A stretch of 13,132 bases of DNA, from the NCBI GenBank assembly GCA_042091495.1, contig JBELHJ010000060.1:1-13132 (forward strand). Reading direction: 5' to 3'. The stretch is from JBELHJ01 sp042091495. GTDB lineage: Bacteria; Bacteroidota; Bacteroidia; Flavobacteriales; Flavobacteriaceae. How positions within the stretch are numbered: the stretch's first letter is position 1; the number at the start of each line of letters is the position of its first letter. The notes under the pieces were generated by a model that did not search any database, had not been told where the DNA came from, and saw only the letters and a program-made list of their open reading frames with translations. This document shows positions 1 through 6,971 of the stretch, in pieces. The translations under genes and the position numbers were made by a program.

Positions 1-428
1 GTGTTAAGAATAAAATCCGCTTGTTGGGCCAAAAAAGAATCCATATTACCTGTCATAGCAATCATTTTATTTTGAGCCTTTTTAATTAGTGGCACCAAAA
101 CTTTAATCTCAGGAGTATTTCCACTTTTAGAAATGCATATAACAATGTCATCTTTTAAAATTAAGCCCAAATCACCATGAATGGCATCAGCAGCATGCAT
201 AAAAACAGCAGGGGTTCCAGTTGAATTCAAAGTTGCTACTATTTTACTGGCTATAATAGCACTTTTGCCTATTCCAGTAATAATCACTCTTCCTTTAGAA
301 TTGTAGATTAATTCTACAGCAGATGAGAAGTTATTATCTAATAAATTATTTAAATTTGCAATTGCCTCAAATTCAAGGTCAATAGTTTCTTTTGCTGTGG
401 CTAGTATTGAAGCGCTATTTGGGTTCAA
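1..428 (-). CDS. kdsD: Arabinose-5-phosphate isomerase (KdsD/KpsF family), N-terminal part, cut by the window edge
   Basis: About 142 codons of the 5' end are present; the gene runs off the left edge. The family interconverts D-ribulose 5-phosphate and D-arabinose 5-phosphate, the first step toward KDO for lipopolysaccharide. The visible protein is the start of a sugar-isomerase (SIS) domain: it reads ITGIGKSAIIASKIVATLNS, then FMHAADAIHGDLG, then ICISKSGNTPEIKVLVPLIK, all hallmarks of KdsD. The rest of the SIS domain and the usual CBS pair lie outside the window. No ATG is available: the frame opens with an in-frame TAG at 435-437, then ATA, ATT and TTG. TTG at 426-428 puts the N-terminus (about 13 residues before TIDLEFEAIANL) where the family normally begins, so I chose it. 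The gene is divergent from recQ. The family assignment is secure; the exact start is not. Confidence 0.9.
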   Translation of the reverse strand, partial: MNPNSASILATAKETIDLEFEAIANLNNLLDNNFSSAVELIYNSKGRVIITGIGKSAIIASKIVATLNSTGTPAVFMHAADAIHGDLGLILKDDIVICISKSGNTPEIKVLVPLIKKAQNKMIAMTGNMDSFLAQQADFILN

Positions 429-444
429 AATTATCTAATAAAGA

Positions 445-476
445 TTTGATTCAACTTATGAATTCATTATATTTAA
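445..476 (+). promoter_or_regulatory. Putative recQ promoter of the Bacteroidota type
   Basis: A TTTG at 445-448 is followed after 20 nt by TATATTTA at 469-476, matching the -33 TTTG and -7 TAnnTTTG consensus at seven of eight positions of the downstream element with a typical spacing. It would start transcription near 483, about 35 nt before the recQ ATG. Motif match only; AT-rich DNA makes chance matches likely. Confidence 0.4.
458..467. repeat. Perfect 10-bp palindrome between divergent genes
   Basis: ATGAATTCAT is its own reverse complement. It lies in the spacer between the two halves of the putative recQ promoter and just downstream of the expected kdsD transcription start, a position from which a bound dimeric protein could affect both genes. 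A palindrome this short can easily arise by chance. Confidence 0.3.
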
Positions 477-483
477 TGATATG

Positions 484-491
484 CAAATGTA
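484..491 (-). promoter_or_regulatory. Putative -7 element of the kdsD promoter
   Basis: On the minus strand this reads TACATTTG, a perfect match to TAnnTTTG, about 55 nt upstream of the proposed kdsD start. No clear TTTG -33 element is visible at the expected distance, so support rests on the -7 element and on position between divergent genes. Confidence 0.35.
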
Positions 492-518
492 TATAAAATA
501 CTCATAAGAAGTAGGTAA

Positions 519-2714
519 ATGGAGGAAATTGATTTACAACTGGCTCTAAAAAAATACTTTGGTTTTTCTGACTTTAAAGGTCTTCAAGAGCCTGTTATAA
601 AAAGTATTTCAAGCGATCAAGATACTTTTGTTATTATGCCTACTGGTGGAGGAAAATCTTTATGTTACCAGTTACCGGCACTAATTAAAGAGGGAACTGC
701 TATAGTTGTTTCTCCTTTAATTGCATTGATGAAAAATCAAGTCGATGCCATACGCGGTATTTCCAATGAAGAAGGCATAGCCCACGTTTTAAATTCCTCT
801 TTAAATAAAACTCAGGTAAAAAAAGTGAAGTCAGATATTACTGAAGGAATTACCAAATTGCTTTATGTCGCCCCTGAGTCTTTAACTAAAGAAGAAAATG
901 TTGAATTTTTAAGATCTGTAAAAATATCTTTTTTAGCAGTTGATGAGGCCCATTGTATAAGTGAATGGGGACATGATTTTAGACCCGAATACAGGAATTT
1001 ACGATTAATAATAAACCGTATAGGGGATAATATTCCAATTATTGGTTTAACTGCAACAGCAACTCCCAAAGTTCAAGAAGATATTTTAAAGAGCCTTGGT
1101 ATTACAGGAGCTAAAACTTTTAAGGCTTCGTTTAACAGACCTAATTTGTATTATGAGGTGCGTCCAAAAACTAAAAATGTCGACGCAGATATTATCAGGT
1201 TCATTAAGCAAAATGCTAGCAAGTCTGGTATTGTTTATTGTTTGAGTAGAAAACGAGTTGAAGAATTGGCCCAAGTGCTTCAGGTTAATGGTATTAATGC
1301 GGTACCCTATCATGCAGGATTAGATCCCAAAACAAGAGTAAAACATCAAGACATGTTCCTTATGGAAGAAGCTGATGTAGTTGTTGCTACCATTGCTTTT
1401 GGAATGGGAATAGATAAACCCGATGTAAGATTTGTAATTCATCATGATATTCCAAAAAGTATAGAAAGCTATTATCAAGAAACAGGAAGAGCAGGTCGTG
1501 ATGGTGGAGAAGGACATTGTTTGGCTTTTTATGCTTATAAAGATATTGAAAAGCTAGAAAAATTTATGTCAGGAAAGCCCGTAGCAGAAAAGGAAATTGG
1601 TCATGCTTTACTACAGGAAATGGTTGCTTTTGCCGAAAGTTCAATCTCAAGACGAAAATTTATACTACATTATTTTGGAGAGGAATTTGATAATACCACA
1701 GGAGAGGGAGGCGATATGGATGATAATATTCGATTCCCTAAAAAACAAGTTGAAGCACAAGGAGATGCAGTTATTGCCTTAGGTATTGTTGAAGCAACAA
1801 AGGAAAAGTATAAACCCAAAGATATTGTTAATGTGTTGGTTGGAAAGACCAATGCTTTAATCACATCACACAAAACTCACACAAAACCATTTTTTGGAAA
1901 AGGGAAGCACCAAGAGGGGCGTTATTGGATGGCATTAATTAGACAATTAATTGTTGCAAAATTATTGAAAAAGGATATAGAAACTTATGGGGTTCTTAAA
2001 TTATCTGAGTTAGGTAAATCTTACATTAAAGAACCGCATTCTTTTATGATGACAGAGGATCACATATATGACGAAGATCATGATGAAAATATTTCAGTAA
2101 AAGGTAATTTAGGCGGTGGCGTTGCAAATAAGCAGCTTATGAATATGCTAAAGGATTTGAGAAAATCTAATGCAAAAAAATTAGGCGTACCACCATTTGT
2201 TATTTTTCAAGATCCATCACTGGAAGATATGTCTTTAAAATACCCCATATCAATCAAAGAATTAAGTAATGTTCATGGAGTTGGTGAAGGTAAAGCCAAA
2301 AAATACGGTAAAGATTTTGTTGCCCTAATAGCTAGTTATGTTGAGGAGAATAACATAATGAGACCTGATGATATGGTGGTGAAAAGTACGGGGCTAAACT
2401 CCGCATTAAAGTTGTATATCATTCAAAGTGTAGATAGAAAGTTATCATTAGATGATATAGCCTCTGCAAAAGGTATGGAAATGAATGATTTCATTAAAGA
2501 AATGGAGGGTATTGTATTCTCTGGCACAAAATTAAATATTGACTATTGGTTAGACGATTTACTTGATGAAGATCAACAAGAAGAAATCCATGAATATTTC
2601 ATGGAAAGTGAAACCGATAGCATTGACAGCGCTATAGATGAATTTGATGGTGATTATGATGAAGAAGAATTAAGGTTATACCGACTTAAATTCATTAGTG
2701 AAGTCGCAAATTAA
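519..2714 (+). CDS. recQ: ATP-dependent DNA helicase RecQ
   Basis: A 3'-5' superfamily 2 DNA helicase acting in recombination and fork repair. Motif 0 (FGFSDFKGLQ) spans about residues 14-23, Walker A (PTGGGKS) is 41-47, DEAH is 142-145 within the RecQ aromatic loop AHCISEWGHDFRPEY, motif III (TATAT) is 178-182, and motif VI (QETGRAGRDG) is 320-329. A winged-helix RQC region follows, then an HRDC domain at about 537-613 ending in a GVGEGKAKKYG hairpin, a helix-turn-helix-like segment at about 642-668, and a strongly acidic C-terminal tail. At 731 residues it is longer than E. coli RecQ because of this tail. The zinc-binding subdomain lacks its four cysteines: the C-R-R position reads S-R-R (377-379) and none follow in the next 50 residues. 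The ATG fits motif 0 and lies 35 nt after the putative promoter. The gene stands alone. Confidence 0.97.
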   Translation: MEEIDLQLALKKYFGFSDFKGLQEPVIKSISSDQDTFVIMPTGGGKSLCYQLPALIKEGTAIVVSPLIALMKNQVDAIRGISNEEGIAHVLNSSLNKTQVKKVKSDITEGITKLLYVAPESLTKEENVEFLRSVKISFLAVDEAHCISEWGHDFRPEYRNLRLIINRIGDNIPIIGLTATATPKVQEDILKSLGITGAKTFKASFNRPNLYYEVRPKTKNVDADIIRFIKQNASKSGIVYCLSRKRVEELAQVLQVNGINAVPYHAGLDPKTRVKHQDMFLMEEADVVVATIAFGMGIDKPDVRFVIHHDIPKSIESYYQETGRAGRDGGEGHCLAFYAYKDIEKLEKFMSGKPVAEKEIGHALLQEMVAFAESSISRRKFILHYFGEEFDNTTGEGGDMDDNIRFPKKQVEAQGDAVIALGIVEATKEKYKPKDIVNVLVGKTNALITSHKTHTKPFFGKGKHQEGRYWMALIRQLIVAKLLKKDIETYGVLKLSELGKSYIKEPHSFMMTEDHIYDEDHDENISVKGNLGGGVANKQLMNMLKDLRKSNAKKLGVPPFVIFQDPSLEDMSLKYPISIKELSNVHGVGEGKAKKYGKDFVALIASYVEENNIMRPDDMVVKSTGLNSALKLYIIQSVDRKLSLDDIASAKGMEMNDFIKEMEGIVFSGTKLNIDYWLDDLLDEDQQEEIHEYFMESETDSIDSAIDEFDGDYDEEELRLYRLKFISEVAN

Positions 2715-2779
2715 ATTTCACTCTCAAGTTAATTTTATCTTCCCTTTTCTTTATTTTAGGTAAGTTTTTACTATTACAT

Positions 2780-2787
2780 TATCTTTG
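2780..2787 (+). promoter_or_regulatory. Putative -7 promoter element for the immunophilin gene
   Basis: TATCTTTG matches TAnnTTTG exactly, 23 nt before the ATG at 2811. The expected -33 position holds only a degenerate TTAG (2756-2759). The gap after recQ is 96 bp with no strong hairpin, so a separate promoter is plausible though some readthrough from recQ is possible. Confidence 0.45.
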
Positions 2788-2810
2788 CCGTCAAATTTAA
2801 ATTCAGAACA

Positions 2811-3743
2811 ATGCAAGACGGTTTATACGCAATATTTAAAACTTCTAAGGGAGAAATTAAAGTGGCCCTTGAATTTATTAAGACACCAGGTACAGTAGGT
2901 AACTTTGTTGCCCTGGCTGAGGGTAATCTAGAAAATTCTGCCCGTCCCCAAGGCAATCCTTACTATAATGGATTGAAATTTCACAGAGTAATTCCTGATT
3001 TTATGATCCAAGGCGGGTGTCCTCAAGGAACTGGAACAGGAAGTCCTGGTTACCAATTTGATGACGAAATTCATCCAGATCTTAAACATGATGCGCCAGG
3101 TGTTTTATCAATGGCTAATGCTGGCCCTGGAACTAATGGAAGTCAATTTTTTATAACACATGTTCCGACGCCTTGGTTAGATGGTAAGCACACTGTTTTT
3201 GGAAAAGTTGTTGAAGGACAAGATGTTGTTGATGCTGTAGCTCAAAACGATTTAATTGAAGCTCTTGAGATTGTTCGTTTGGGAACTGAAGCTGAGAATT
3301 TTAATGCAGTTGAGGCTTTTCGAGTTTTTGAAGGTGCTAGAGAAAAGCGTTTGGCAGAAGCTGCTGAAGCTAGAGAAGCAGAACTAGATAAATTAGCAAC
3401 AGGATTTAGTAAGACTGAAAGTGGATTGCGTTATCAAATAATTCAAAAGGGTGACGGTAAGACAGCTGAAAAAGGAAAAACAGTTTCTGTTCATTATAAA
3501 GGTCAGCTAGCAGATGGTACTGTGTTTGATTCTTCATACAAAAGAAATCAACCTCTTGATTTCACAGTTGGTGTAGGTCAAGTTATTCCTGGTTGGGATG
3601 AAGGTATTGGTTTATTACAAGTAGGTGACAAAGCCAGATTGGTTATTCCTAGTGATTTAGGATATGGGTCAAGAGGTGCAGGAGGAGTCATTCCCCCTGA
3701 CGCTACTTTAGTATTTGATGTTGAGTTAATTGATGTAAAATAA
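2811..3743 (+). CDS. Dual-family immunophilin: cyclophilin domain fused to an FKBP domain (peptidyl-prolyl isomerase)
   Basis: This 310-residue protein joins two unrelated prolyl-isomerase folds. Residues about 5-158 are a cyclophilin: FHRVIPDFMIQGG at 57-69 contains the catalytic Arg (R59), MANAGPGTNGSQFFIT is 101-116, and the cyclosporin-site Trp with its following His is at 122 and 127. Residues about 165-197 form a charged Ala/Glu/Lys/Arg-rich helix, probably a linker or short coiled coil. Residues about 203-310 are an FKBP with the binding-pocket residues in place: Y229, F239-D240, F251, V258-I259, W262, Y285, I294 and F302. There is no signal peptide, so it should fold proteins in the cytoplasm. 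Cyclophilin-first dual immunophilins are known from flavobacteria. The gene stands alone between recQ and a terminator. Both domains look catalytically intact. Confidence 0.95.
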   Translation: MQDGLYAIFKTSKGEIKVALEFIKTPGTVGNFVALAEGNLENSARPQGNPYYNGLKFHRVIPDFMIQGGCPQGTGTGSPGYQFDDEIHPDLKHDAPGVLSMANAGPGTNGSQFFITHVPTPWLDGKHTVFGKVVEGQDVVDAVAQNDLIEALEIVRLGTEAENFNAVEAFRVFEGAREKRLAEAAEAREAELDKLATGFSKTESGLRYQIIQKGDGKTAEKGKTVSVHYKGQLADGTVFDSSYKRNQPLDFTVGVGQVIPGWDEGIGLLQVGDKARLVIPSDLGYGSRGAGGVIPPDATLVFDVELIDVK

Positions 3744-3762
3744 TTACCCTACACAAAATGTT

Positions 3763-3789
3763 AAAAGCACACCATTGGTGTGCTTTTTT
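3763..3789 (+). terminator. Intrinsic terminator after the immunophilin gene
   Basis: A perfect 11-bp stem (AAAAGCACACC with GGTGTGCTTTT) around a 3-nt ATT loop begins 20 nt after the stop codon and ends in a run of six T. It is the clearest terminator in the window and separates the immunophilin gene from the downstream signalling operon. Confidence 0.9.
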
Positions 3790-3904
3790 GTTTCAGAGTT
3801 TTATAATTTTACAATTCGTCCCCATATTTTAACATTTCAGTAAATTGAATTTTATTATGGTTTATAATCTTAAGAAATTTGTCCCATCAATCAATAAACA
3901 AGTT

Positions 3905-4339
3905 ATGACTTCAATAATTAAATCTATAATAATTTTTATTTTATCATTTATTGTTACCAAATCAAGCGCACAATCATCTTCAGATAAACAGGATATCGTT
4001 GTTAAAATAGTTAATGTGAAATCTGATGAAGGTAAAATCTATGTTGGTCTTTATGATTCTGAAAACTCCTTTCTAAAAACCACTTATAGAGGGCAAGTAT
4101 TAGCGATAGAAAATAATACATGCAAAACAATTTTCAAAGATGTACCTTCTGGGGAATATGCAATCTCTATTTATCATGATGTTAACAGCAATGCTAAGTT
4201 AGATAAAAACTTTCTTGGAATTCCAAAAGAGGATTATACTTGTTCAAATGGCGCAATGGGTTTTATGGGACCTCCAAAATGGAATGATGCAAAGTTCATA
4301 CTGGAAAATAGTACGAGTTATCAAGAATTGAAATTTTAA
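3905..4339 (+). CDS. Secreted DUF2141 family protein
   Basis: A 144-residue protein starting with a signal peptide (MTSIIKSIIIFILSFIVTKS, cleavage probably after SSA near residue 22). The frame is open upstream to a TTG at 3845, but that start would bury the signal peptide behind 20 residues, so I chose ATG at 3905. The mature part matches DUF2141: a beta-rich fold with VGLYDSENSFL, then PSGEYAISIYHDVNSNAKLD (81-100), and NFLGIPKEDYTCSNGAMGF (102-120). The HDVNSNAKLD segment resembles a metal-binding acidic loop, but calcium binding is a guess. Two cysteines (73 and 113) could pair in the periplasm. The function of the family is unknown. It ends 2 nt before the histidine kinase gene, so it is probably the first gene of that operon and may share its stimulus. 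No convincing promoter was found upstream. Confidence 0.85.
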   Translation: MTSIIKSIIIFILSFIVTKSSAQSSSDKQDIVVKIVNVKSDEGKIYVGLYDSENSFLKTTYRGQVLAIENNTCKTIFKDVPSGEYAISIYHDVNSNAKLDKNFLGIPKEDYTCSNGAMGFMGPPKWNDAKFILENSTSYQELKF

Positions 4340-4341
4340 GC

Positions 4342-5688
4342 ATGAAGCGATTTAAAAATATTCTTTTTACCGGAATAATTATTGCACTAGTTCTAACAAT
4401 TATTAGTTTAACTTTCACATATCTAGGTTCTGGTTTTGATAAGGTAAAAGAAAGAGGACTGGAAACATTAATCCTTTTTGTAACATATTCACTCCCTTTA
4501 TCCTTAGTTAACGGATTATTTTTTGAGTTCACAACAAAAACCAATGCAACACAATTTAGAAGAAAAAGTCTGTTAGTCTTAACGATTGGAAGCATTCTTA
4601 TTTCAGTTATTACTGTATTTTTAGTAAGGATATTTTTGGAACTATTTTATAAAGGCAATTCCTACGAATATTTCATAAATAACGAAAATCCTCAATTATA
4701 TCTTGGATGTGTTATCATTGCTTTAATTGCAAATTTATTTTTTCAAGCGGTTAATTTTTATAAACAACTACAAACTAAAGAAGTTGTTCAACAAAAGGTA
4801 ATTGCAGGAACTGCTAATGCTAAATTCGATGCTTTAAAAAACCAGTTAGATCCTCATTTCTTATTTAATAGTTTGAACGTTTTATCCAGTTTAATTGAGG
4901 AAAATCCTAGTGGAGCTCAAGATTTTACAACAGATTTATCCAAAGTTTACCGCTATGTTTTAGAACAGAAAAATAAAGATTTAATTCTTTTAGACGAAGA
5001 ACTAAAATTTGCCAATTATTATGCATCACTTTTGAAAATGCGTTTTGAAGATAGTTTAGAGTTTGAAATTCCTCAAAAAGCAATAAATCCAGAAGCTAGA
5101 GTTGTTCCATTATCACTTCAATTGCTTCTAGAAAACTGTGTGAAGCATAATATGGTTACCACATCAAGACCATTAAAAATTAAAATTATTGAAAAAGATG
5201 ATGAGCTTATTGTAACCAATAATTTTCAAGCGAAATCAATAGTGGCAAGCAGTAGTGGTGTTGGTTTAATGAATATTAAGCAACGCTATAGCCTTCTCAC
5301 TAATCAAGAAGTAATTATTAATCAATCAAAATCCAAATTTTCAGTGCAGATACCAATACTAAAAGAAGAAGTTATTAGAGAAGAAATTATGAATGATAAT
5401 GCAATGAGTTCAGCGTTTTTAAATGCAAAAAAACGAGTAGCTGAACTTAAAGAGTTTTATTACAGTCTTGTTGCATATTGTTTTTTTGTACCCATCATAA
5501 CTTTTGTGTGGTACAAATTCAGTGCAACATCATTTCAGTGGTTTTGGTTTCCAATCGCAGGGTGGGGGTTAGGAATTATAATTCAGGCTATAAAAGTCTA
5601 TTTTCCTAAATCTAGGTTTTCAAAATGGGAAAATGAAAAAATTCAGAAATTTATGGAAGAGGAAAAACAAAATAATTATCAGATATGA
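4342..5688 (+). CDS. LytS-type sensor histidine kinase with a C-terminal 2TM domain
   Basis: This 448-residue membrane kinase would sense an unknown signal and phosphorylate the LytTR regulator encoded two genes downstream. Four hydrophobic segments lie at about 7-28, 42-62, 76-102 and 119-138. A short helix leads to the His_kinase domain with the phosphoacceptor H172 in QLDPHFLFNSLN. The ATPase domain has its N-box in LLLENCVKHN (261-270) and a glycine box in GVGLMNIKQRY (306-316). Unlike the usual LytS layout, the protein continues past the ATPase domain into a 2TM domain (about 356-445): AKKRV at 362-366, two hydrophobic segments at about 373-391 and 398-418, and a charged amphipathic end. 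That part resembles the next protein. Start and stop are clear: the stop overlaps the next ATG by 4 nt. No extracytoplasmic sensor domain is visible. Confidence 0.93.
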   Translation: MKRFKNILFTGIIIALVLTIISLTFTYLGSGFDKVKERGLETLILFVTYSLPLSLVNGLFFEFTTKTNATQFRRKSLLVLTIGSILISVITVFLVRIFLELFYKGNSYEYFINNENPQLYLGCVIIALIANLFFQAVNFYKQLQTKEVVQQKVIAGTANAKFDALKNQLDPHFLFNSLNVLSSLIEENPSGAQDFTTDLSKVYRYVLEQKNKDLILLDEELKFANYYASLLKMRFEDSLEFEIPQKAINPEARVVPLSLQLLLENCVKHNMVTTSRPLKIKIIEKDDELIVTNNFQAKSIVASSSGVGLMNIKQRYSLLTNQEVIINQSKSKFSVQIPILKEEVIREEIMNDNAMSSAFLNAKKRVAELKEFYYSLVAYCFFVPIITFVWYKFSATSFQWFWFPIAGWGLGIIIQAIKVYFPKSRFSKWENEKIQKFMEEEKQNNYQI

Positions 5689-6008
5689 ATAATCAAGAAT
5701 TACAAAATAAATATTTTCAAAAAGAAGAAATTTATTTCAGAGCTAAAAAGCGCGTTGATCGTATAAAGGGTTTCTATTGGCATCTATTTTGGTACTTAGT
5801 GGTTAATCTTTTTTTAATTATACTTATAGGATACTCAACCAATTCATTTTGGCACTTTGCTCCATATTCTACTGCCTTTTTCTGGGGAATTGGATTGTTC
5901 TTCCATTTCTTAGGGGTTTATGGATCCAATTTATTATTTGGAAAAGCATGGGAACAGAAACAAATTGAAAAATTTATGCGAGAGGATAAAAAAAATAACA
6001 AGTTGTAA
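5685..6008 (+). CDS. Stand-alone 2TM domain membrane protein
   Basis: A 107-residue protein with a charged N-terminus, two hydrophobic helices (about 31-50 and 61-82) and a charged C-terminus, matching the 2TM domain family of unknown function. It parallels the C-terminus of the upstream kinase: both have AKKRV before the first helix, aromatic-rich helices, and an ending of the form WE..xIxKFMxExKxNN. Both termini should be cytoplasmic by the positive-inside rule, a hairpin topology. Its ATG overlaps the kinase stop as ATGA and its stop lies 1 nt before the regulator's ATG, so it is translationally coupled to both. A role as a partner of the kinase's own 2TM domain is an inference from this similarity and arrangement. 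Confidence 0.88.
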   Translation: MNNQELQNKYFQKEEIYFRAKKRVDRIKGFYWHLFWYLVVNLFLIILIGYSTNSFWHFAPYSTAFFWGIGLFFHFLGVYGSNLLFGKAWEQKQIEKFMREDKKNNKL

Positions 6009-6009
6009 T

Positions 6010-6759
6010 ATGAATGTTGTCATAATTGAAGACGAAAAACCATCAGCAAGACTTTTAGAACGAAAATTGAATGCCATTGGGGTAGAAGTAAATATGAAAC
6101 TCCATTCGGTTGAGGATTCAATACAATGGTTTGTAAATAATCCTGAGCCAGATTTAATATTTCTTGACATTCAATTAAGTGACGGTTTATCTTTTGAAAT
6201 TTTTGAAACTGTAAAGATTGTAGCTCCGGTTATTTTTACAACAGCTTATGATGAATACGCTATCCAAGCTTTCAAATTAAATAGCATAGATTATCTTTTA
6301 AAACCTATAGATAAAAACGAATTGAGTTTTGCCGTTGATAAGTTTAAATCAAACTTTCAAAATGAAAATAAAGAAGTTAATCTAAGTGAAATAAAAAAAT
6401 TGATTTCAAATAATTCTAAAGAATATAAGAAACGATTTACTGTTAATGTTGGAACTTCGATAAAAATATTTAATACTATTGATATTGCTTGTTTTTACAG
6501 CCAAGATAAAACCTCTTTCTTGTTAACTAATTCAGGAAGAAGTTATATTTTAGATAGTAGTTTAGATAAAATCTATGACACATTAGATCCTGAGGTGTTT
6601 TTTAAAGTAAATAGAAAATATGTTTTAAACATAAACGAGATTAAAGACATTATCAATTATTCAAATTCTAGATTAAAGGTTAATTTAAACACCCCAACAG
6701 AAGACGATATCATTGTTGCTAGAGACCGTGTCAAAGCTTTCAAGAATTGGTTAAGTTAA
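6010..6759 (+). CDS. LytTR-family response regulator
   Basis: A 249-residue cytoplasmic transcription regulator. Residues 1-115 are a receiver domain: acidic pair E7-D8 in VVIIEDEKPSARLL, phosphoacceptor D53 in LIFLDIQLSDGLSFEIF, T77 in FTTAYDEYAIQAFKLN, and K98 in YLLKPID. A linker of about 25 residues leads to a LytTR DNA-binding domain (about 142-247), including FFKVNRKYVLNINEI and the ending VARDRVKAFKNWL, both typical of the family. ATG at 6010 was chosen over an in-frame ATG at 5920 because the latter overlaps the 2TM gene by 30 codons and adds nothing that resembles a receiver. It should be phosphorylated by the kinase two genes upstream. LytTR proteins usually bind paired direct repeats; none was confidently identified here. 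Confidence 0.95.
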   Translation: MNVVIIEDEKPSARLLERKLNAIGVEVNMKLHSVEDSIQWFVNNPEPDLIFLDIQLSDGLSFEIFETVKIVAPVIFTTAYDEYAIQAFKLNSIDYLLKPIDKNELSFAVDKFKSNFQNENKEVNLSEIKKLISNNSKEYKKRFTVNVGTSIKIFNTIDIACFYSQDKTSFLLTNSGRSYILDSSLDKIYDTLDPEVFFKVNRKYVLNINEIKDIINYSNSRLKVNLNTPTEDDIIVARDRVKAFKNWLS

Positions 6760-6971
6760 ATCTTAAATCACTTTACAATAATTCATTTTAACCTTTCTAA
6801 TCGTTATGTAAAACATTCATATACTAAATGGAAACTAAAAACGTCTTATATTATATTTTTTTATTAAACCGGCTTTAATACCATGAATTAATTTTTTAGA
6901 CAGAGATTAACAATACTTAAAAACATGTTAATGGTGTCTGTAAATATCAAAATACCATTAATTTTAAGTTT
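6760..6971. other. 212-bp intergenic spacer and leader upstream of the VWA-MoxR pair
   Basis: No gene-like frame, RNA gene or strong terminator is seen. It carries the inverted repeat listed separately and two copies of AATACCAT (6877-6884 and 6951-6958), 74 bp apart. No full TAnnTTTG match was found; TATATTTT at about 6852-6859 and TAATTTTT at 6889-6896 match seven of eight positions without a matching -33 element, so the promoter is undetermined. Confidence 0.5.
6928..6961. repeat. Inverted repeat just upstream of the VWA gene
   Basis: TTAATGGT (6928-6935) and ACCATTAA (6954-6961) are exact reverse complements separated by 18 nt. The right arm ends 10 nt before the ATG at 6972. It could be an operator or a weak hairpin in the mRNA leader; the stem is AU-rich, so structure alone is not persuasive. 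Confidence 0.4.

Noticed and set aside
863..1873. Several open frames antisense to recQ
   Set aside because: They are short, have no recognisable motifs and lie wholly within a clear helicase gene; they are frame shadows.
2715..2779. Terminator after recQ
   Set aside because: The segment is T- and A-rich but forms no GC-containing hairpin.
3845..3904. Upstream TTG start for the DUF2141 gene adding 20 residues
   Set aside because: It would place a charged 20-residue extension before a well-formed signal peptide; ATG at 3905 fits an exported protein better.
5920..6009. Earlier in-frame ATG for the LytTR response regulator
   Set aside because: The 30 extra residues overlap the 2TM gene and do not resemble a receiver domain, which starts exactly at MNVVIIEDE.
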